A stretch of 64,000 nt of DNA. Origin: Tetradesmus obliquus. Taxonomy: Eukaryota; Chlorophyta; Chlorophyceae; Sphaeropleales; Scenedesmaceae. The notes beneath the pieces were generated by a model that was given only the letters and a program-made list of their open reading frames with translations, was not told where the DNA came from and did no database searches. The DNA lies in contig CP126204.1 of the NCBI GenBank assembly GCA_030272155.1, positions 558,001-622,000 on the forward strand. The letters are read 5' to 3'. Within the stretch, counting starts at the first letter, position 1, and each line of letters starts with the position of its first letter. Made by a program: the position numbers and the translations under genes. This document shows, piece by piece, positions 1 through 12,105 of the stretch.

Positions 1-3000
1 CTGTAGCACGGGTTCTGCACTTGGCCGTGGCAAGGGTGTGCGCACCAAAAACGCGCCAGCACTGTCGTAAGCTCCAACATGAAACAAACCACTTAGCACA
101 AACAAAGCTGCGGGGCGCCGCTGTCTCACCTGAGGGGAGCAGGCGTGGGTTTGCGTGAAAGGTTGCGGGCAGCGCCGCTGCTGCTACCGTCACCATCACC
201 ACCCTCAGCCTGCGCTGCACCACTGCCAGCAAACGGCGACGATGCGCCACCTGCTGCTGCTGCAGCAGCAGAGGAAGATGCTCCGGCACCAGCAGCAGCA
301 GGCGCTTTGCGCTTAGCTGGCAGGGCACCTGCCTTCAGTCCCATGCCTAGGCCCCTGGGCTGGCTGCTGCTGCCACCAGCAGCAGGAGGAATGCCACCAC
401 CACTGCTGCTGGGTGCTGCTGCTGCTGGTGCTGCTGCCGGAGGGCTGGCAGCAGCAGCAGGAGCAGCAGCAGCTGCTGCCGCAGCCGCGTGTGCGTCTGC
501 TGCGGCAGCTGCTGCTTGCGCGGCTTGTGCTGCCTGTGCTGCAGCAGCAGCTGCTGCAGTGCCGCTCGCTGCTGCGCGTGCAGCCGCTCCGATCACATCC
601 CCAATTGGCTGCAGGTCCAGGTTGAGGTTTGGCAGCAGCACCTGCTGCACTGCATTTGCAATATCAAGCGCATTGGCCTCCCTGCCGGCCTGCTGCTCCA
701 CCTGCCGCAGCCTCTGCTCAATGCTTCTCACACTGCCATTGATAGCTCCCTGCACAGCCTCGAGCACGCGCCCTACTGTTGCTGACACATGACCGCCTGC
801 TGCTGCTGTTGCTGCTGCTGTCGCTGCCTCAAATTGCCCGCTGGCCACATGCTGGCGGCCGCCACGCACAGCAGCAGCTACCTCTGAGGACACTTGCTGG
901 ATGACAGGAGCCAAGGATGAGCTGAGTGCAGCAGCAACCATCTCTGCAACTTGCTGGCCGCTGGGGCCCCGCTGCTGCTGCTCGCTGCCGGCTGCACCAG
1001 TGCTACCTGCAGCATCAGAACAGGCAAGTTATCACGGCTTGGTGAGCAGTAACAGCAGGACCAGGCATGTTGTTCACGTCAAGTGCACCTCATAATACAA
1101 CCCAGCGTTATGCAGCACATGCGCGAACTGTACTTGAACGACTGATGTGGGACACAAGAAGATGAGCAGTGCTGACACAGCGCACAACACAATCAACTGC
1201 ATAACGTGCACAGTGCACAACCTCAGCCCAAAACCTCCAGCCAGTGGTATTTACAACGAAAACACAATGTGCGAATAGCAGCACAGCGCACAGCTGTGTT
1301 GTCTGCCAAGCATGTTCCACAGTTTTCAGGATACCCGCCCACCTGCCGCAGCGCTTGTTGAAGTTTGTGGGTACAGCGTAGGAAAGGCAGGCTCCAAGCG
1401 GCCTACAAGAAAGAGAAAAGAATAAGCATAGTGTCAGCTGAGCAGCGTGCACAAACGTACAAACAACAGCAACATAGACCAGTTGATCGTCCGGCACGAA
1501 AGACGACCGAACCAAAAGCCTCTGCTTTCCTCTCATGCGTGCATTGTCCCGCTACCTGCTAGCCTGCATGCACCACTCATACACAGCTCCCTTCGTATGT
1601 GCAGATACTGCCGAAAAGGGGCTGTCACTACAGCCGTGCTCTGGACAGCAACACCTCGCATGAAATGCCATACTCAAACTGTGGGTTATGAATACAATAA
1701 AAGTACAGCCCAACTGACCTGCGCCTTCGCGACGCAGCACCGCTGCCGTGTTGGCTGTCAGTGCTGCTGGGTTGCCCTGCGCAGCCAGGCTAGCAGCAGA
1801 AGCAGCCCGAGCCAGCTCCACCAGCAGGGCTGCTGCTGCCTGCAGCTGGCCACTGGCGCCAGACAGCAGCTGCTGCTGCATGCGTGAACAAGTAAGAGCA
1901 GCGGGGAGTCAGGTGCAAGGCAGCAGGTCAGAGAGAGGCGGCACATTTGTGCATTGGAAGCAGCAGCACTGACGGCAAGCATGCTGTGTTCGATGTACTG
2001 GCAAGGAACCTTAGAACAGCGCATAAGCAGGGAATAACATCACCGTCATGGCGCGATCATACCCGCACGTGCACACACGTACTAACGGGGGAAGTTTGCC
2101 CTGCATGCGCCTGCCCATGCAAACTCACCGCAGATGCCGGCTGCAGTGCTGCCTGCTGCCCAGCTGCCGCCAGCCGCTGCACGCTGCTGGCCAGCGCGGA
2201 AGCCAGTGGGCCTGCCAGGTAGGCCTGCGCCCTGCCCAGCAGCACCGACAGCGCTGCCAGCACCAGCTGCATGTTGGGTGCTGCTGACAGCCCTGCAGAC
2301 AGTGCAACAGCAGATGTGATCATTGATGATTCATAGACCTGCAAGGCTGGCTTGCTGTTCGGCTGCATTGCATGACGCAGCCTGCTAGAGTGTACAATGC
2401 AGCGGAGCCGTAGCCAGCATGACCGTGGCAAGGCCAAAGAGCCAATTGGTGCGTGTATCACTCGGCCCACTGTCTGCACGATAACGCTGTGAATCAAGCT
2501 GTGTCAACCTAAGCTAAATATGGGGTCAGATTCCAACTCCAATTTATGTATCAGCAGTGGTTGCTCAGACAGTTTAGCGTATTAGGTGGTTCATCAGTCC
2601 CCAGCAAGCAGCCAAAACCAGCTCAAGCCATCACCAATGCACCATGCATCTGCAGAGCGCTGCAAGTGTGCCATCACACATGGCACAGTACCTGAATCAC
2701 GCAGCACCACGCAGCACCCACAAACACGGCAAACAAGCTCACATATCCAGACAACAAACAAACGCTGTGCTAGAGGGGTCAGATTCCAACTCCAATATAA
2801 GTATCAGCAGTGGTTGTTGCTTAGACATTTTAGCGTATTAAGTGGTTCATCAGTCCCCTGACCAGCTTAACCCACTGTTTCCTGACAGCCCACTGGCAGG
2901 GTGCAGCACAGACAGCCCGGCACAACAATGGCACACCAAAAGCAAGCACCACACAACATGCTGCGCGAGCAAGATAGATACTGCCACTAGTGGAGCGTAA

Positions 3001-5036
3001 CCAAGGCTTCAAAGCCCCTGAAAGCTACCGGGGGCGGCTGCAAACAGGTGAGCATGTGTGCGTGCATGCAAGTGCTGCCGACAGGTTGCAGCACATCACC
3101 AATCCAACACGTCACCAGCTGCAGCTGTTACGGAGCGTACTCCTATACACAACCCGGAAAGACACAAGCATATGTGCAGCACACCATGACACACGCTGCA
3201 ACCTGCCACATCGTGCGGAAGATGATACTCGCCATGAACAGGCATATTAGTGTGGGGGTCAGATTCCAACTCCAATATATGTATCAGCAGTGGTTGCTCA
3301 GACAGTTTAGCGTATAAAGTGGTTCATCAGTCCCCGAGCGCAGCCACAACAAGCTCAAATCATCAGCTGTTCGCATTCACAGACATCGAAGATATAATGT
3401 TGTCCAGCAAACGTACACAGCAACATATGCTACACAGCCATGCGAGCTGCAGCCCACAACACGTGCAAGCAGGCACTACACAGCCTGCCAAACAGCAAAC
3501 ATAAAGCATCAGTACTGAAGAAAGCACTTCATGCATCCAGAACCTTACCTGCAGCTGCTGCCGGTGCTGCTGCCAGCGCAGCCTGCTGCTGTGCTGTCAG
3601 CTGCTGCCCCGCCAGGATGGATTGCAGGGCAGCGGCAAGCGACTGCTGCAGCTGCTGCACGCCTGCAAGCATCACGGCGCGACAGCAGGCACCACAATAG
3701 GGCACAGCAGTCGGTCAATGCAGCAGGATGCACAGCAACAAAGCAAATGGAACCTCTGAGCCGCATTATTGGTGTGTGGATTCAACGCACACCGTCCAAA
3801 AGAAATATGACAGCGCTGCATGTAACTACGCAGTGAGAGCCTGCAGCCATCACACGATCAACCTCTGTGTCAGGATGCTTCACCAGCGCTACCACCTTGC
3901 AGCAACAAAGAACAGAGGGCATTTACGCCTAGCAGTGCGAATTACAGCCCACCTGCAGCAGAAGCTGGCGGCAGCCCAGGTGCCAGTGCTGACACAGGCA
4001 TGGGGGCAAAATCAGTGCTGCTGCTGCTGCTGCTGCCGCTTGCAGGAGCGCTGTTCAGCTGCTGCAGGAAAGCTGAAATGCTCTGCAGCAGGTGGGGTGG
4101 GGCAGCAGGCTGCTGCTGCTGCTGCTGCTGCTGAGGGGCTGCGCCTGAGCCAGCTGCTGCGTTTGCTCCTCCAAGAGCAGAGAAGACACCTTGCAGCAGC
4201 TGCAGACGTGGCAGCGCAGCATTGCACAGTCATAGTCAGGCGTCGGCAAGTGGAACTGGAAGGGCCACAGGTTGCGCCGGATCACTGTGCTGATCAACAT
4301 ATGAAACTGGAATCATAGCACGTGCATTCAGGAGACAAACAGGCCCACATAACAACTGCATCCAACTCAACGGCATGCGATTACTAGTTGCTGCTGCTGC
4401 TGCTGCTGCTACTGCAAGTCAAACTCACGCTGTTCCGGTCCATTGGAGGCTGGGCTGCAGCGCCCTGAGCGCCTGCACCTGCACATCATTTGGAATTTAA
4501 TAAAACAGTAATGACCAGGGCTGTCCAACGGGCTGGGTGGCTTTTCCAAGATGCATGCAACAGCTGCATGCATGCAACAGCTCTTGTACTACCTGCAGCT
4601 GAGCAGCAATGTGATGTGTGCTGCTGGGCCTGTCAACGCACCTGTCTCGGGCGGTCGCTCCACCATGTGGATGGTGAACCCATTTTCTATACCTGTAGCA
4701 GCAAGGAACGTGATCAACGCCTTGCTCCATGTCCATGCAAGCATGTGCTGCTGGGATGCTTCCACACACACGCACCTAGCTCCTGCAGCGTGTTCTCGTC
4801 CCTCAGAACGCGTCCTCGGTATATAAGGCGTTGCCTGTTGACTGGTACGTTAAGCGCAGCTTCCAGCACCGCTTTCAAGTCGGTGATCGGCGTCTGCAAC
4901 GGAGCCAGTGCAGCTCGTCAGTCCTCCGCTGTTGCCGCTGCCTGATCAGCGCAGCCATCGCAGCCCAATTACTCACATTGGGGTCTACATTGACTTTGTG
5001 CACGCTCTGATCCAGCAGCTTCACTTTAAGATTCAT
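1..5036 (-). CDS. BAG6/Scythe-like ubiquitin-domain protein, 3' end outside window
   Basis: Ten exons are visible: 4977-5036, 4776-4893, 4642-4692, 4429-4478, 3953-4199, 3549-3662, 2129-2292, 1719-1875, 1343-1402 and 130-1006. All phases join, giving at least 632 codons, and a donor at 124-129 leads off the window. Exons 1-3 encode an N-terminal ubiquitin-like fold of about 75 residues; it starts MNLKVKLLDQ, has RLIYRGRVL in the middle and ends TIHMVERPP. The rest is low-complexity Ala/Gln/Ser/Pro sequence with short helical stretches (LVLAALSVLLGRAQAYL; VSATVGRVLEAV). A ubiquitin-like start followed by a long disordered body is the layout of BAG6-type chaperones, which handle aggregation-prone and tail-anchored proteins for degradation. 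The C-terminal BAG-like domain would lie beyond the edge, so another ubiquitin-like scaffold (ubiquilin type) is not excluded. The exon 5 acceptor (4199) is the least certain. Confidence 0.68.
2522..3335. repeat. Three dispersed 81-84 bp repeats inside one intron
   Basis: Near-identical copies lie at 2522-2602, 2775-2858 and 3255-3335. Each begins GGGGTCAGATTCCAACTCC and ends GGTTCATCAGTCCCC. They are direct repeats with unequal spacing (253 and 480 bp) inside the 1.25-kb intron between exons 6 and 7 of the BAG6-like gene. Weaker similarity runs about 30 bp past copies 1 and 3, so the original unit was longer. No coding potential, poly-A tail or inverted termini are seen. Confidence 0.85.
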
Positions 5037-6817
5037 GGCTCTGCTGCAGCACGCAGGGGAGGCCTCTGTTCCTGTTGAGATGCTACATACAAGTGGTGTA
5101 AAGGCTGCATGTACCAAGATGATTACTTTGCATACAACAGTCTCGCAGTTGACCTTTAAGGGCAGCAACCTGCAGCAGCACCAGCTGGTACATCGGCACG
5201 TAACACGTGTTACTGTAACTGTCGCCCCACTGCAGATTTCCCACATGCCCTGCCTCATATGGCAGGAGCTGCTAAAAGCGCATGTGGTCTGCAGGACCTT
5301 TCTGCGCAGAATACTGCCAACAACCAGTAGCAGGTGAAGCCACGCCATGTGCCACACCAGCACCTGGGGTGCAACGAGCAAGTGCCACTGGCACTGTCGG
5401 CGCACATAACCCGACAGGCGAACCAACAGTGCTCTGGCATCCATGCACTCCAAGCTGCAGCCGTGCCATCTTGCAACACAGCTGGGTGCAGCCGCAGCCA
5501 ATCCCAGCCCAGAAACACCAATACATCTCAGGACTGAATCCTGCCTCAGGCACCAACCCCGCCAGCCAGTGCAGGCGACACAGCAGCCTGATGTGCCTGC
5601 CTGCTCCAAGTCACAACTCCCCACAACTGACGCAACTTGAGTGCGCTCGCAATCCTTGGTACCCTCAGCCCGTTCACTCTCCTCTGCGGCTTGTATACAA
5701 GTACGTAATTGGTACGTACTTGGTACGTACTTGGTACCCTCAAATTGCAGCAGCACAGGCGCCGTGCTGCCTGGCATCAGGCTGAGAGAGGCTGCCGCAC
5801 AGCGCTGCTCACAACGCTCCCTGCCAATGACGCAGCACGCAGCAAACCAAACTTGCTGCTTGCCGCACGGGGAGCCTGCACGTCTGCTGCTTGCAACAGC
5901 CAGGTTGTCAAGTGCTCTCAGCGCGATCAACAAACCGTCACACCAACATCTCCAACACACTCTTGTCAGGCAACACATGTCGCTAAACCAACAACGCGTG
6001 AGCTACAGCTACATGCAGCAGCTACACACGTGAGCTACAGCGACAAAGTACCTGCAGCATAGCCAGTGCGGCCTACCCACGCACGGCAACTCTGGTTGCT
6101 GCGTAACGGCAAGATCATCAGGTACACAAACAGCAGCACAACATATCCGCTGCTACTCTGCAAAGACTTCACGTCAGTGTTGCAATGGTGGCATGATGCC
6201 AATAAACCAAATCAGCAAACTACAAGGCTGTTGAAAAGCAGCACCAGCGACGTGTGCAAGCGTGTGCCCAGCCCCATGCATGTTGATGCAGCCTGCTGCA
6301 GGCCATCCTGGCACCACACGCCGGGACTTACATCTGGCCAGCTGGACACAGCTAAACTGCAAAGCTCGGCTGACAAGCACACAAGTTTGCTTGAACACAC
6401 AAGTTTGCTTCAAGGCAACACATTAGAACAATGGTCAGTGTGTGCGCTGGCACTCAAGGAAGCTCATTTAACCTGCAGTTGGCGCCTGTCGGGCCAACAG
6501 CCATCACACAATACACGCAGTGCAAGCTGCACCAATCCTCTTGCCAAACGGCACAAACTCAAACTGCAGTGCTCCAGCGGTAAATGACGGACACAAACCG
6601 CACATACACACGCGCCTGCTAGCGTCCCTGCTCGGCCCTACTCGACCTCAGAACGAAAACAAAACAACAGCTCAGGTCAACTGCCTGCTTCCACAGCAAG
6701 CACCCACTGCCACTGCCAGCGCCACTCCAACACAACCTCAATCCCTGTCCCATCACTCTCTCCATTAAACAACACTGCACTGCGATCGTGATCTGATCGT
6801 CTGATCGTTTGAACTGA
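5037..6817. other. Intergenic, promoter side of the BAG6-like gene
   Basis: This stretch separates the start codon of the BAG6-like gene from the stop of the hydrolase gene; both are on the minus strand. It should hold the 5' UTR and promoter of the former and the 3' UTR of the latter. Open frames here are short, lack splice-compatible partners and resemble no family I know. Apart from the small GTAC-rich repeat I see nothing definite. Confidence 0.6.
5655..5742. repeat. Short GTAC-rich tandem repeat with flanking direct repeats
   Basis: The 11-mer GGTACGTACTT occurs in tandem at 5711 and 5722, with a partial third unit at 5733. TTGGTACCCTCA occurs at about 5655 and again at about 5731, bracketing the array. 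Each unit holds the palindrome GTAC or GTACGTAC, so the array could fold back on itself. It lies about 700 bp upstream of the BAG6-like start codon. Confidence 0.7.
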
Positions 6818-9800
6818 TCAGCTGCCTACAGAGGTGCCATGCAGCCACTGCCCAATCAGTGGCGCCTCATAGCTGCTTTTGAGCTGCTGCCGCTCTTCCC
6901 TCATCACAGCATCTGCACCACACGACCGCGCACGCCTCACCAAGCCCTGCCGCCTGCCACCACGCTGCTGCTGCTGCTGCTGCTGCAGGCTGCCGCCAGA
7001 GCCTTTGACCTCGCCAGGCAGGCTGCTTGCTGCATCTCTCAGCAGCTCCAGCTCCACAGCTGCATCTGCTGCATCTGCACAACCCGGCACATCACACCAG
7101 CCTGCGTCACCTTCCCTACTGCTGCGGTCCTTGCTGCCATCTGCGTCTGCAATCGCATCCACACCTGCACAGCCTTCTTTGCTGCGCTTCTGCGCCTCCT
7201 CGCCATCGCTGCTGCTGCCCCAGTCTGCTGCATTAAACCCACTCAGGTCCTCAGAGCATGAGTCTGACTCTGAGCCTGAGTCGAGCGTGGCAGCATCTGA
7301 GTCTGAGCCTGAAGGCAGCCCAGTCAGCGAGCGCAGCAGCAATCCCAGGCGGCTGCCGCCAGCCCCCAGCATACCCCAACTGCCGTCCCATTCACCACCG
7401 CCAGCAGCAGCAGCAGCAGCAGCGCTGACAGCTCCACCATCAGCTTTGCCAGCATCTGCTGCATCACAGCTGCAGCTGCTGTTGTCATCAAACTGCTCCT
7501 CTGCATCTGCATCTGACCAGCAGCCAGCCTCAGCCAGCACGCGCGCATCTGCTGCTGCGATGCACCACCGCGCCTCACCCCCGTGCGCTGCACCACTCCC
7601 AGCTGCATCCACATCCCCCGCACCCGCTGCAGCAGCAGCAGCACCGTTCCCAGCTGCCACTACTGCTGCCTTATCAGGGCCAGCCGCCGCCGTCTCCGCC
7701 ACAGCAGCAGCGGCAGCCGCAGCAGCAGCAGCGCTGTGCGCTTCCCCTGGCTGCCCTACCATACTCAGTACACTGTTGAGGATGGTGCATTGCCAGGGCA
7801 GGTGCAGCAGCAGGCCTGCACCATGTGATGCTGTGGCGTGGTACAGCACGGTTGCTGCTGTGTGGCCTTCCAGCCAGTCTCTCACGTAGGCTGTGGGGCA
7901 CAGTAGGTCAGTGCCTGACAGCACCACCAGCGTGCGCTCTGGCAGGTGCTCGTCAAAGAGGTTGATGGCTGCAGGCAGCAGGAGCAGCAGCAGCAGCGGG
8001 GCCAGGAACACCAGCAAAGTCAGTGCAAGTTATACGAAGAATGCTTTCATGTAGGCTGTGGGGCACAGCAGGTCTGTGCCTGACAGCACCACAAGCGTGC
8101 GCTCAGGCAGGTGCTTGTCAAAGAGGTTGATGGCTGCAGGCAGCAGCAGCAGCAGCGCCAGTAACACCAGCAAAGTCAGTGCCAGTCTCACAGAAGATAC
8201 TCAACATGGTCTACTGCTCAGCATGATCAGCGCAAGCAAGAACACCATGACACAGCAGAGGTGAGGGTGCAGAGCATGCCACTTCGCCAGGTAACCAGCC
8301 AGCCAGCCAGCCGGAACAGACAAGCAGACAGCACTAGCCTCGCTCTGCAGCACCCCGCGCACTGCACCCCGTCAGGCGCAATAACTAGCGCATAAGAAGG
8401 TTGTGCATGAAGACAGCAGCCAGCCAGCCAGACAACATGACAAACAGCACCCAGAAAGCTGAACACACCAGCAGACAGACAGCACCAGCCTCTCTCCACA
8501 ACACCCTGCGCAGAGCAGTCCAACACAGCAGTCCAAGTCCACTCACTGGCCCAGAAGAAGTTGCGTGTGAAATTGCGTGCGCAGTGGATCTCGGAGCGCA
8601 GCAGCGCGATGAAGGCGTCCGCCACGGCGTTGCCCGAGGCGTGCGGCGAGTACAGAAAGTACTTGACCAGGTTGGGCATGTGCATCGCAAAGCACACCTG
8701 CGCGTGGCACGCAATGTTTGTCATGACGTGTTTTAAAAAAGGTCAAGGTGGCCGCAGTACAAGCAGTACTTGACCAGATTGGGCATGTGCATGGCAAAGC
8801 ACACCTGCATGGCACGCAAAGTTTGTCAAGATGCGGGGTGTGGATGTTCAACATAAAGGGAGTACAGGAAGTACTTGACCAGGTTGGGCATGTGCATCGC
8901 AAAGCACACCTGCGCGTGGCACGAGACAGGAACAACACCGAGTGTTTTAGGTTTGAAGGCATTCCTCGGAATCCCATGCAGACTCGCACACGCAACAGAC
9001 CGCTGTACACCGCATGCCACGCGTGCATGCAGCTCAACCCAACCACTGCTTCTGCTTGGTGTGCTGTGTAATGCCACTTGCTGGGCTCTGGTGTCATATT
9101 CTGCTGTGCAGCTTTCAGACTAACGCCAGGCTGTCCCATATCAGCACCAAACCATCATCAACAACAGTGGCAGCAGCAGCAGCACCCACCGGGTCCACTA
9201 CTTTCATGACAGGGCACAAAGATACAACCACCACCAGCAGCAGCAGCAGCGGCACTCACGGGGCCCACCACCGCCAGCGTGCGCACCATATCAGGTCACA
9301 AAGGGAGAGCAAAACCACAAGCAGCAGCAGCAGCGGCACTCACAAGGTCCACTACCGCCACCGTATGCACCACATCAGGTCACAAGGGACCACAAACCCA
9401 CAAGAAGACGTGAAAGAAGAAGAAGAAAAGAAGAAGCACTCACGGGGTCCACCACTGCCAGCGTGTGCACAACTTCAGGCGCCAGCCGCACCAGCCGCGC
9501 CGCAACAAGGCTGCCATAGCTGTGGCCCAGCACTGCAGCGCTGCTGAGGCCGTGGCGGGCCAGCGCCGCCAGCACCACATCCACACTGTCGTCCACAGTG
9601 GGGATGGTCTGCAGCGCAGTGCAATAAAAGGAGGGGTGGCATGAGGGTGAACAGTAGGGAAGAGGAAGAATGAGGGGGAAGGAGATGATGCTGCCCAGGC
9701 CGTGGCTCGCCAGCGCCAGCACCACGTGCACGTAGTCACTCACAGTGGGAATGGTATGCAGGAGGAAGGAAATGAGGCAGAGCATGAGAATGCACGAGGA

Positions 9801-11005
9801 CATCCGGAGGCAGGGGAGCAGAGTCGAGGTCAGAAATAGCTGCATCGAGGGTATCTTCATCACATCAGAGGCAATACCATGCTGGCGTAGAAGCCGGGAA
9901 CCTCACTACTCCCTTGCACTCAACAAAGTTGTCACAAGTCAAACCACGGGTTGATCAACTGTGTGCCCATCAGCCTGCCACTCACCCGCATCAGCCGCAT
10001 CAAGACCACGGATCAAATCAAACGCTTTGAAGCCATTTCTCAACAATCTGCAGACCCAGAGCTCAGCCGATTTGAAACATGACTTCTGTTTTTCTTTGAA
10101 TCTTTGAAACAATAAAACCTATTATACCAACAGGTCAAACTACTGCACAACATTGACCTGCCGCTCACCCGCATCAGCCGCATCGACACCTGCTTCCACA
10201 CCGGCAGCAGCATCGGCTGCCCGGCAGCAGCAAGGTTCAGCGCCACCCCCAGGTACGGCAGCAGCCCAGCACCCACACCATGCAGCACCACCATAGGCAC
10301 ACGCGCTGCTGCAGCACCAGGCCCTGAACCATCACCAGCCGCCGCCGCCGCTGCTGCTGCTGCTGCTGGTGACTTGCCGGCAGCAGCGGTCTGCTGGTCC
10401 GACTTGCTGCGCCTCTGCTGCCGCTGCTTCCTGCCGCCAGGTTGCTGCTGATTGGGCCGGGTGTCTGACGGCAGCTGCTGCTGCTGCTGCTGGCTGCTCT
10501 CTACCTTGCACTGCTGGTGCTCCTTGTCGGCTTGCTGCTGCTGCTGCTGAGGGTCAGGCAGGCCGTACGTGTAGTATGCGCAGCCCTGCAAAGGCAGCAG
10601 CAGGGCTGCAGGCTCAGTGGCATGCAACGGGGTGTCACACATGCACACCAGAGCGGGCAGCACAGCCTGCATGCAGCACTTCAACGCCCCAACTGCATGC
10701 TGAAACAATCGAACACCAAACATGACATGCAGCTGCATCGCCTGCAGAGCCACCAGTCTGAGGCTGTGCATCTGCTGCTCAGCCGCGCTGCGCGAACCAG
10801 CATGCTGTGGCGCTGATAATGACATGCAGCTGCCGCAGGGTGTAAACAACCCAGGCAAAAAGCTTGGGTGCAGCTGACAGCGCCACGCACCAGCACGCTG
10901 TGGCGCTTGAAGCCGCAGCACGCGAGGATGGCCCAGCACAGCAGCTCGATGACCTCCATGACCACGTAGAAGAACAGCGGGCGGTACATGTGCGGTGTGG
11001 CACCT

Positions 11006-11040
<35 letters not shown>

Positions 11041-12105
11041 TGACATCAGGACTGGCTCAGCAGCAGGACCGCCGCATCGGGCTGTCACCAGGTGAAGCAA
11101 GTAACAGCTGCCACATGCCACTGCCAGGTCAGAGGCAACAGGTTTCAGCCTGGACAAGTTTCTTCAACGGCCTAATCATGCGTGCTGTACGGGCCGGCAC
11201 CTCACCCCACAGGTGGCTCATGGACTTGAGGTTTGGGTTGTAGCCTGGCGGCAGCTGCAGGTTGTGCATCGCTGACAGCTGCTCCAGCAGCGCATCCAGC
11301 TGCGGCATCAGGCCCTGCTGCGCCACCTGCTCACTGCATGGACATGAGATGTTCGTAGAACAGGGTGAAACGGCATTCACCAATAGGTTTGGAAAGGAAA
11401 GCAGGAAGCAGCAGAAGAGTGAGACAGATGCAGGCACTGGGTTGAGAATGGCGCAGGTAAGGAAGCAGAAGCTGTGAAGAGTTACTGGGCTTGCTGCTCT
11501 GCTGCCGCTGCCGCTGCTCTCAGCACTGCCGCTGCAAGCACTACTTGACATGCATCACAAGACCTCGTCCCTGCCACACCCCAACGCCTTTTTCAACTGC
11601 TAGAAACATCCCGATATACTCACGGCGTCTTGAAGAAGATGGCAAAGGCCACAAGCTCCTTCACATTGTCATGCCTGATGAGCTCATACGGCGCATCCAG
11701 GAACCACTGCGAGAGGTATCCCTGGATGTCATCCACACGCGCCATGTGCCGAAGGAATGACGCCACCAGCTGCTGCGGGTTGTAGTCTGCGGGAGGATCG
11801 TGCTGCTCTGGCATGGCATCCAGCTGCTTGGCAATGATAAAGAAGTAGTACAGAGCAAAGCATGCCTCTGCTGCGAGCTCTACTGCCAGCAGCAGCTTTG
11901 GGCAGTAGAGCCAGCCCGCATACGCAGCTGCAGCGACAGGTATCAGGCCGATGATGCCTAGAAAAGTGCCAAGTAGGGCAGCCTTGGTGACTGACCAAAC
12001 AACTGTGGACATCTGCAGTGGAGCCTTGGTTCTGGAAGCTGCCTGCTGCTGCGCTGCTCCATGCTGCTGCTGCTCAAGCTGAGCTGCTGGACTTGCTTTG
12101 CTCAT
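6818..12105 (-). CDS. Membrane-anchored alpha/beta hydrolase, 868 aa
   Basis: Seven exons (11624-12105, 11206-11333, 10891-11003, 10169-10585, 9444-9608, 8547-8697, 6818-7968) sum to 869 codons including stop. ATG 12105 was chosen as the first ATG in the open frame. Residues about 30-100 hold two hydrophobic segments (LLGTFLGIIGLIPVAAAAYA and a following one), so the enzyme is probably membrane-anchored. HGVGAGLLPYLG in exon 4 is an oxyanion-type loop, GHSYGS (Ser410) the nucleophile elbow, VVLSGTD a candidate acid strand, and SHGAGLL the probable catalytic His region. NFFW joining INLFDEHLP across the last intron supports that junction. A poly-Gln/Ala insert of about 100 residues splits the hydrolase fold, and the last 300 residues are acidic, Ser/Ala-rich and probably disordered. 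The substrate is unknown; plant relatives are annotated only as hydrolases. Introns hold many fragments of this gene's own exons. Confidence 0.85.
7886..8190 (-). repeat. Tandem duplication across the last 3' splice site of the hydrolase gene
   Basis: The segment 7886-8027 contains the intron end, the acceptor and the first part of exon 7. It is repeated at about 8049-8190 with a period near 163 bp. The upstream copy keeps the CTGCAG acceptor and an open frame for about 30 codons (INLFDKHLPERTLVVLSG...), then diverges. It could be an alternative exon start or a relic. Confidence 0.85.
8640..8925 (-). repeat. Three copies of the exon 6 acceptor region of the hydrolase gene
   Basis: The first codons of exon 6 with their acceptor (8651-8710, encoding VCFAMHMPNLVKYFLYS) recur at about 8757-8818 and 8862-8922, with periods of 107 and 105 bp. 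Both extra copies are intronic, upstream in the transcript, and keep a CTGC-type acceptor context. The real exon is the copy that continues in frame to the next donor at 8547. Confidence 0.85.
9186..9745 (-). repeat. Repeated fragments of exon 5 of the hydrolase gene
   Basis: The exon 5 end plus donor (9438-9480, GGACCCC followed by GTGAGTGC) is echoed at about 9346-9385, 9262-9300 and 9192-9215. The middle two keep a GTGAGTGCC donor. A separate copy of the exon's 5' half (IPTV...VVLA...HGL), with its acceptor side, lies at about 9690-9760. Copies further from the exon are more diverged, and AGC runs separate them. Confidence 0.75.
9976..10193 (-). repeat. Echo of the exon 4 donor of the hydrolase gene
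   Basis: The end of exon 4 with its donor (10158-10193; codons SMRLMR then GTGAGC) recurs at 9976-10007 in the following intron. The preceding roughly 30 bp are also alike (GGTCAAAC...), so a block of about 60 bp was duplicated about 185 bp downstream in the transcript. Confidence 0.75.

Noticed and set aside
2522-3335. CRISPR array
   Set aside because: Only three copies, 81-84 bp long, unequal spacing, inside a eukaryotic intron.
4875-5978. 367-codon minus-strand frame running through the BAG6-like start
   Set aside because: Only the last part (MNLKVKLLDQ) fits the ubiquitin-like fold; the upstream part is Cys/Trp-rich without family resemblance and is treated as 5' flank.
6879-7889. 336-codon plus-strand open frame rich in Ser/Pro/Ala
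   Set aside because: Antisense to the low-complexity last exon of the hydrolase gene. CAG/CTG-rich DNA is open in most frames, so length alone means little.
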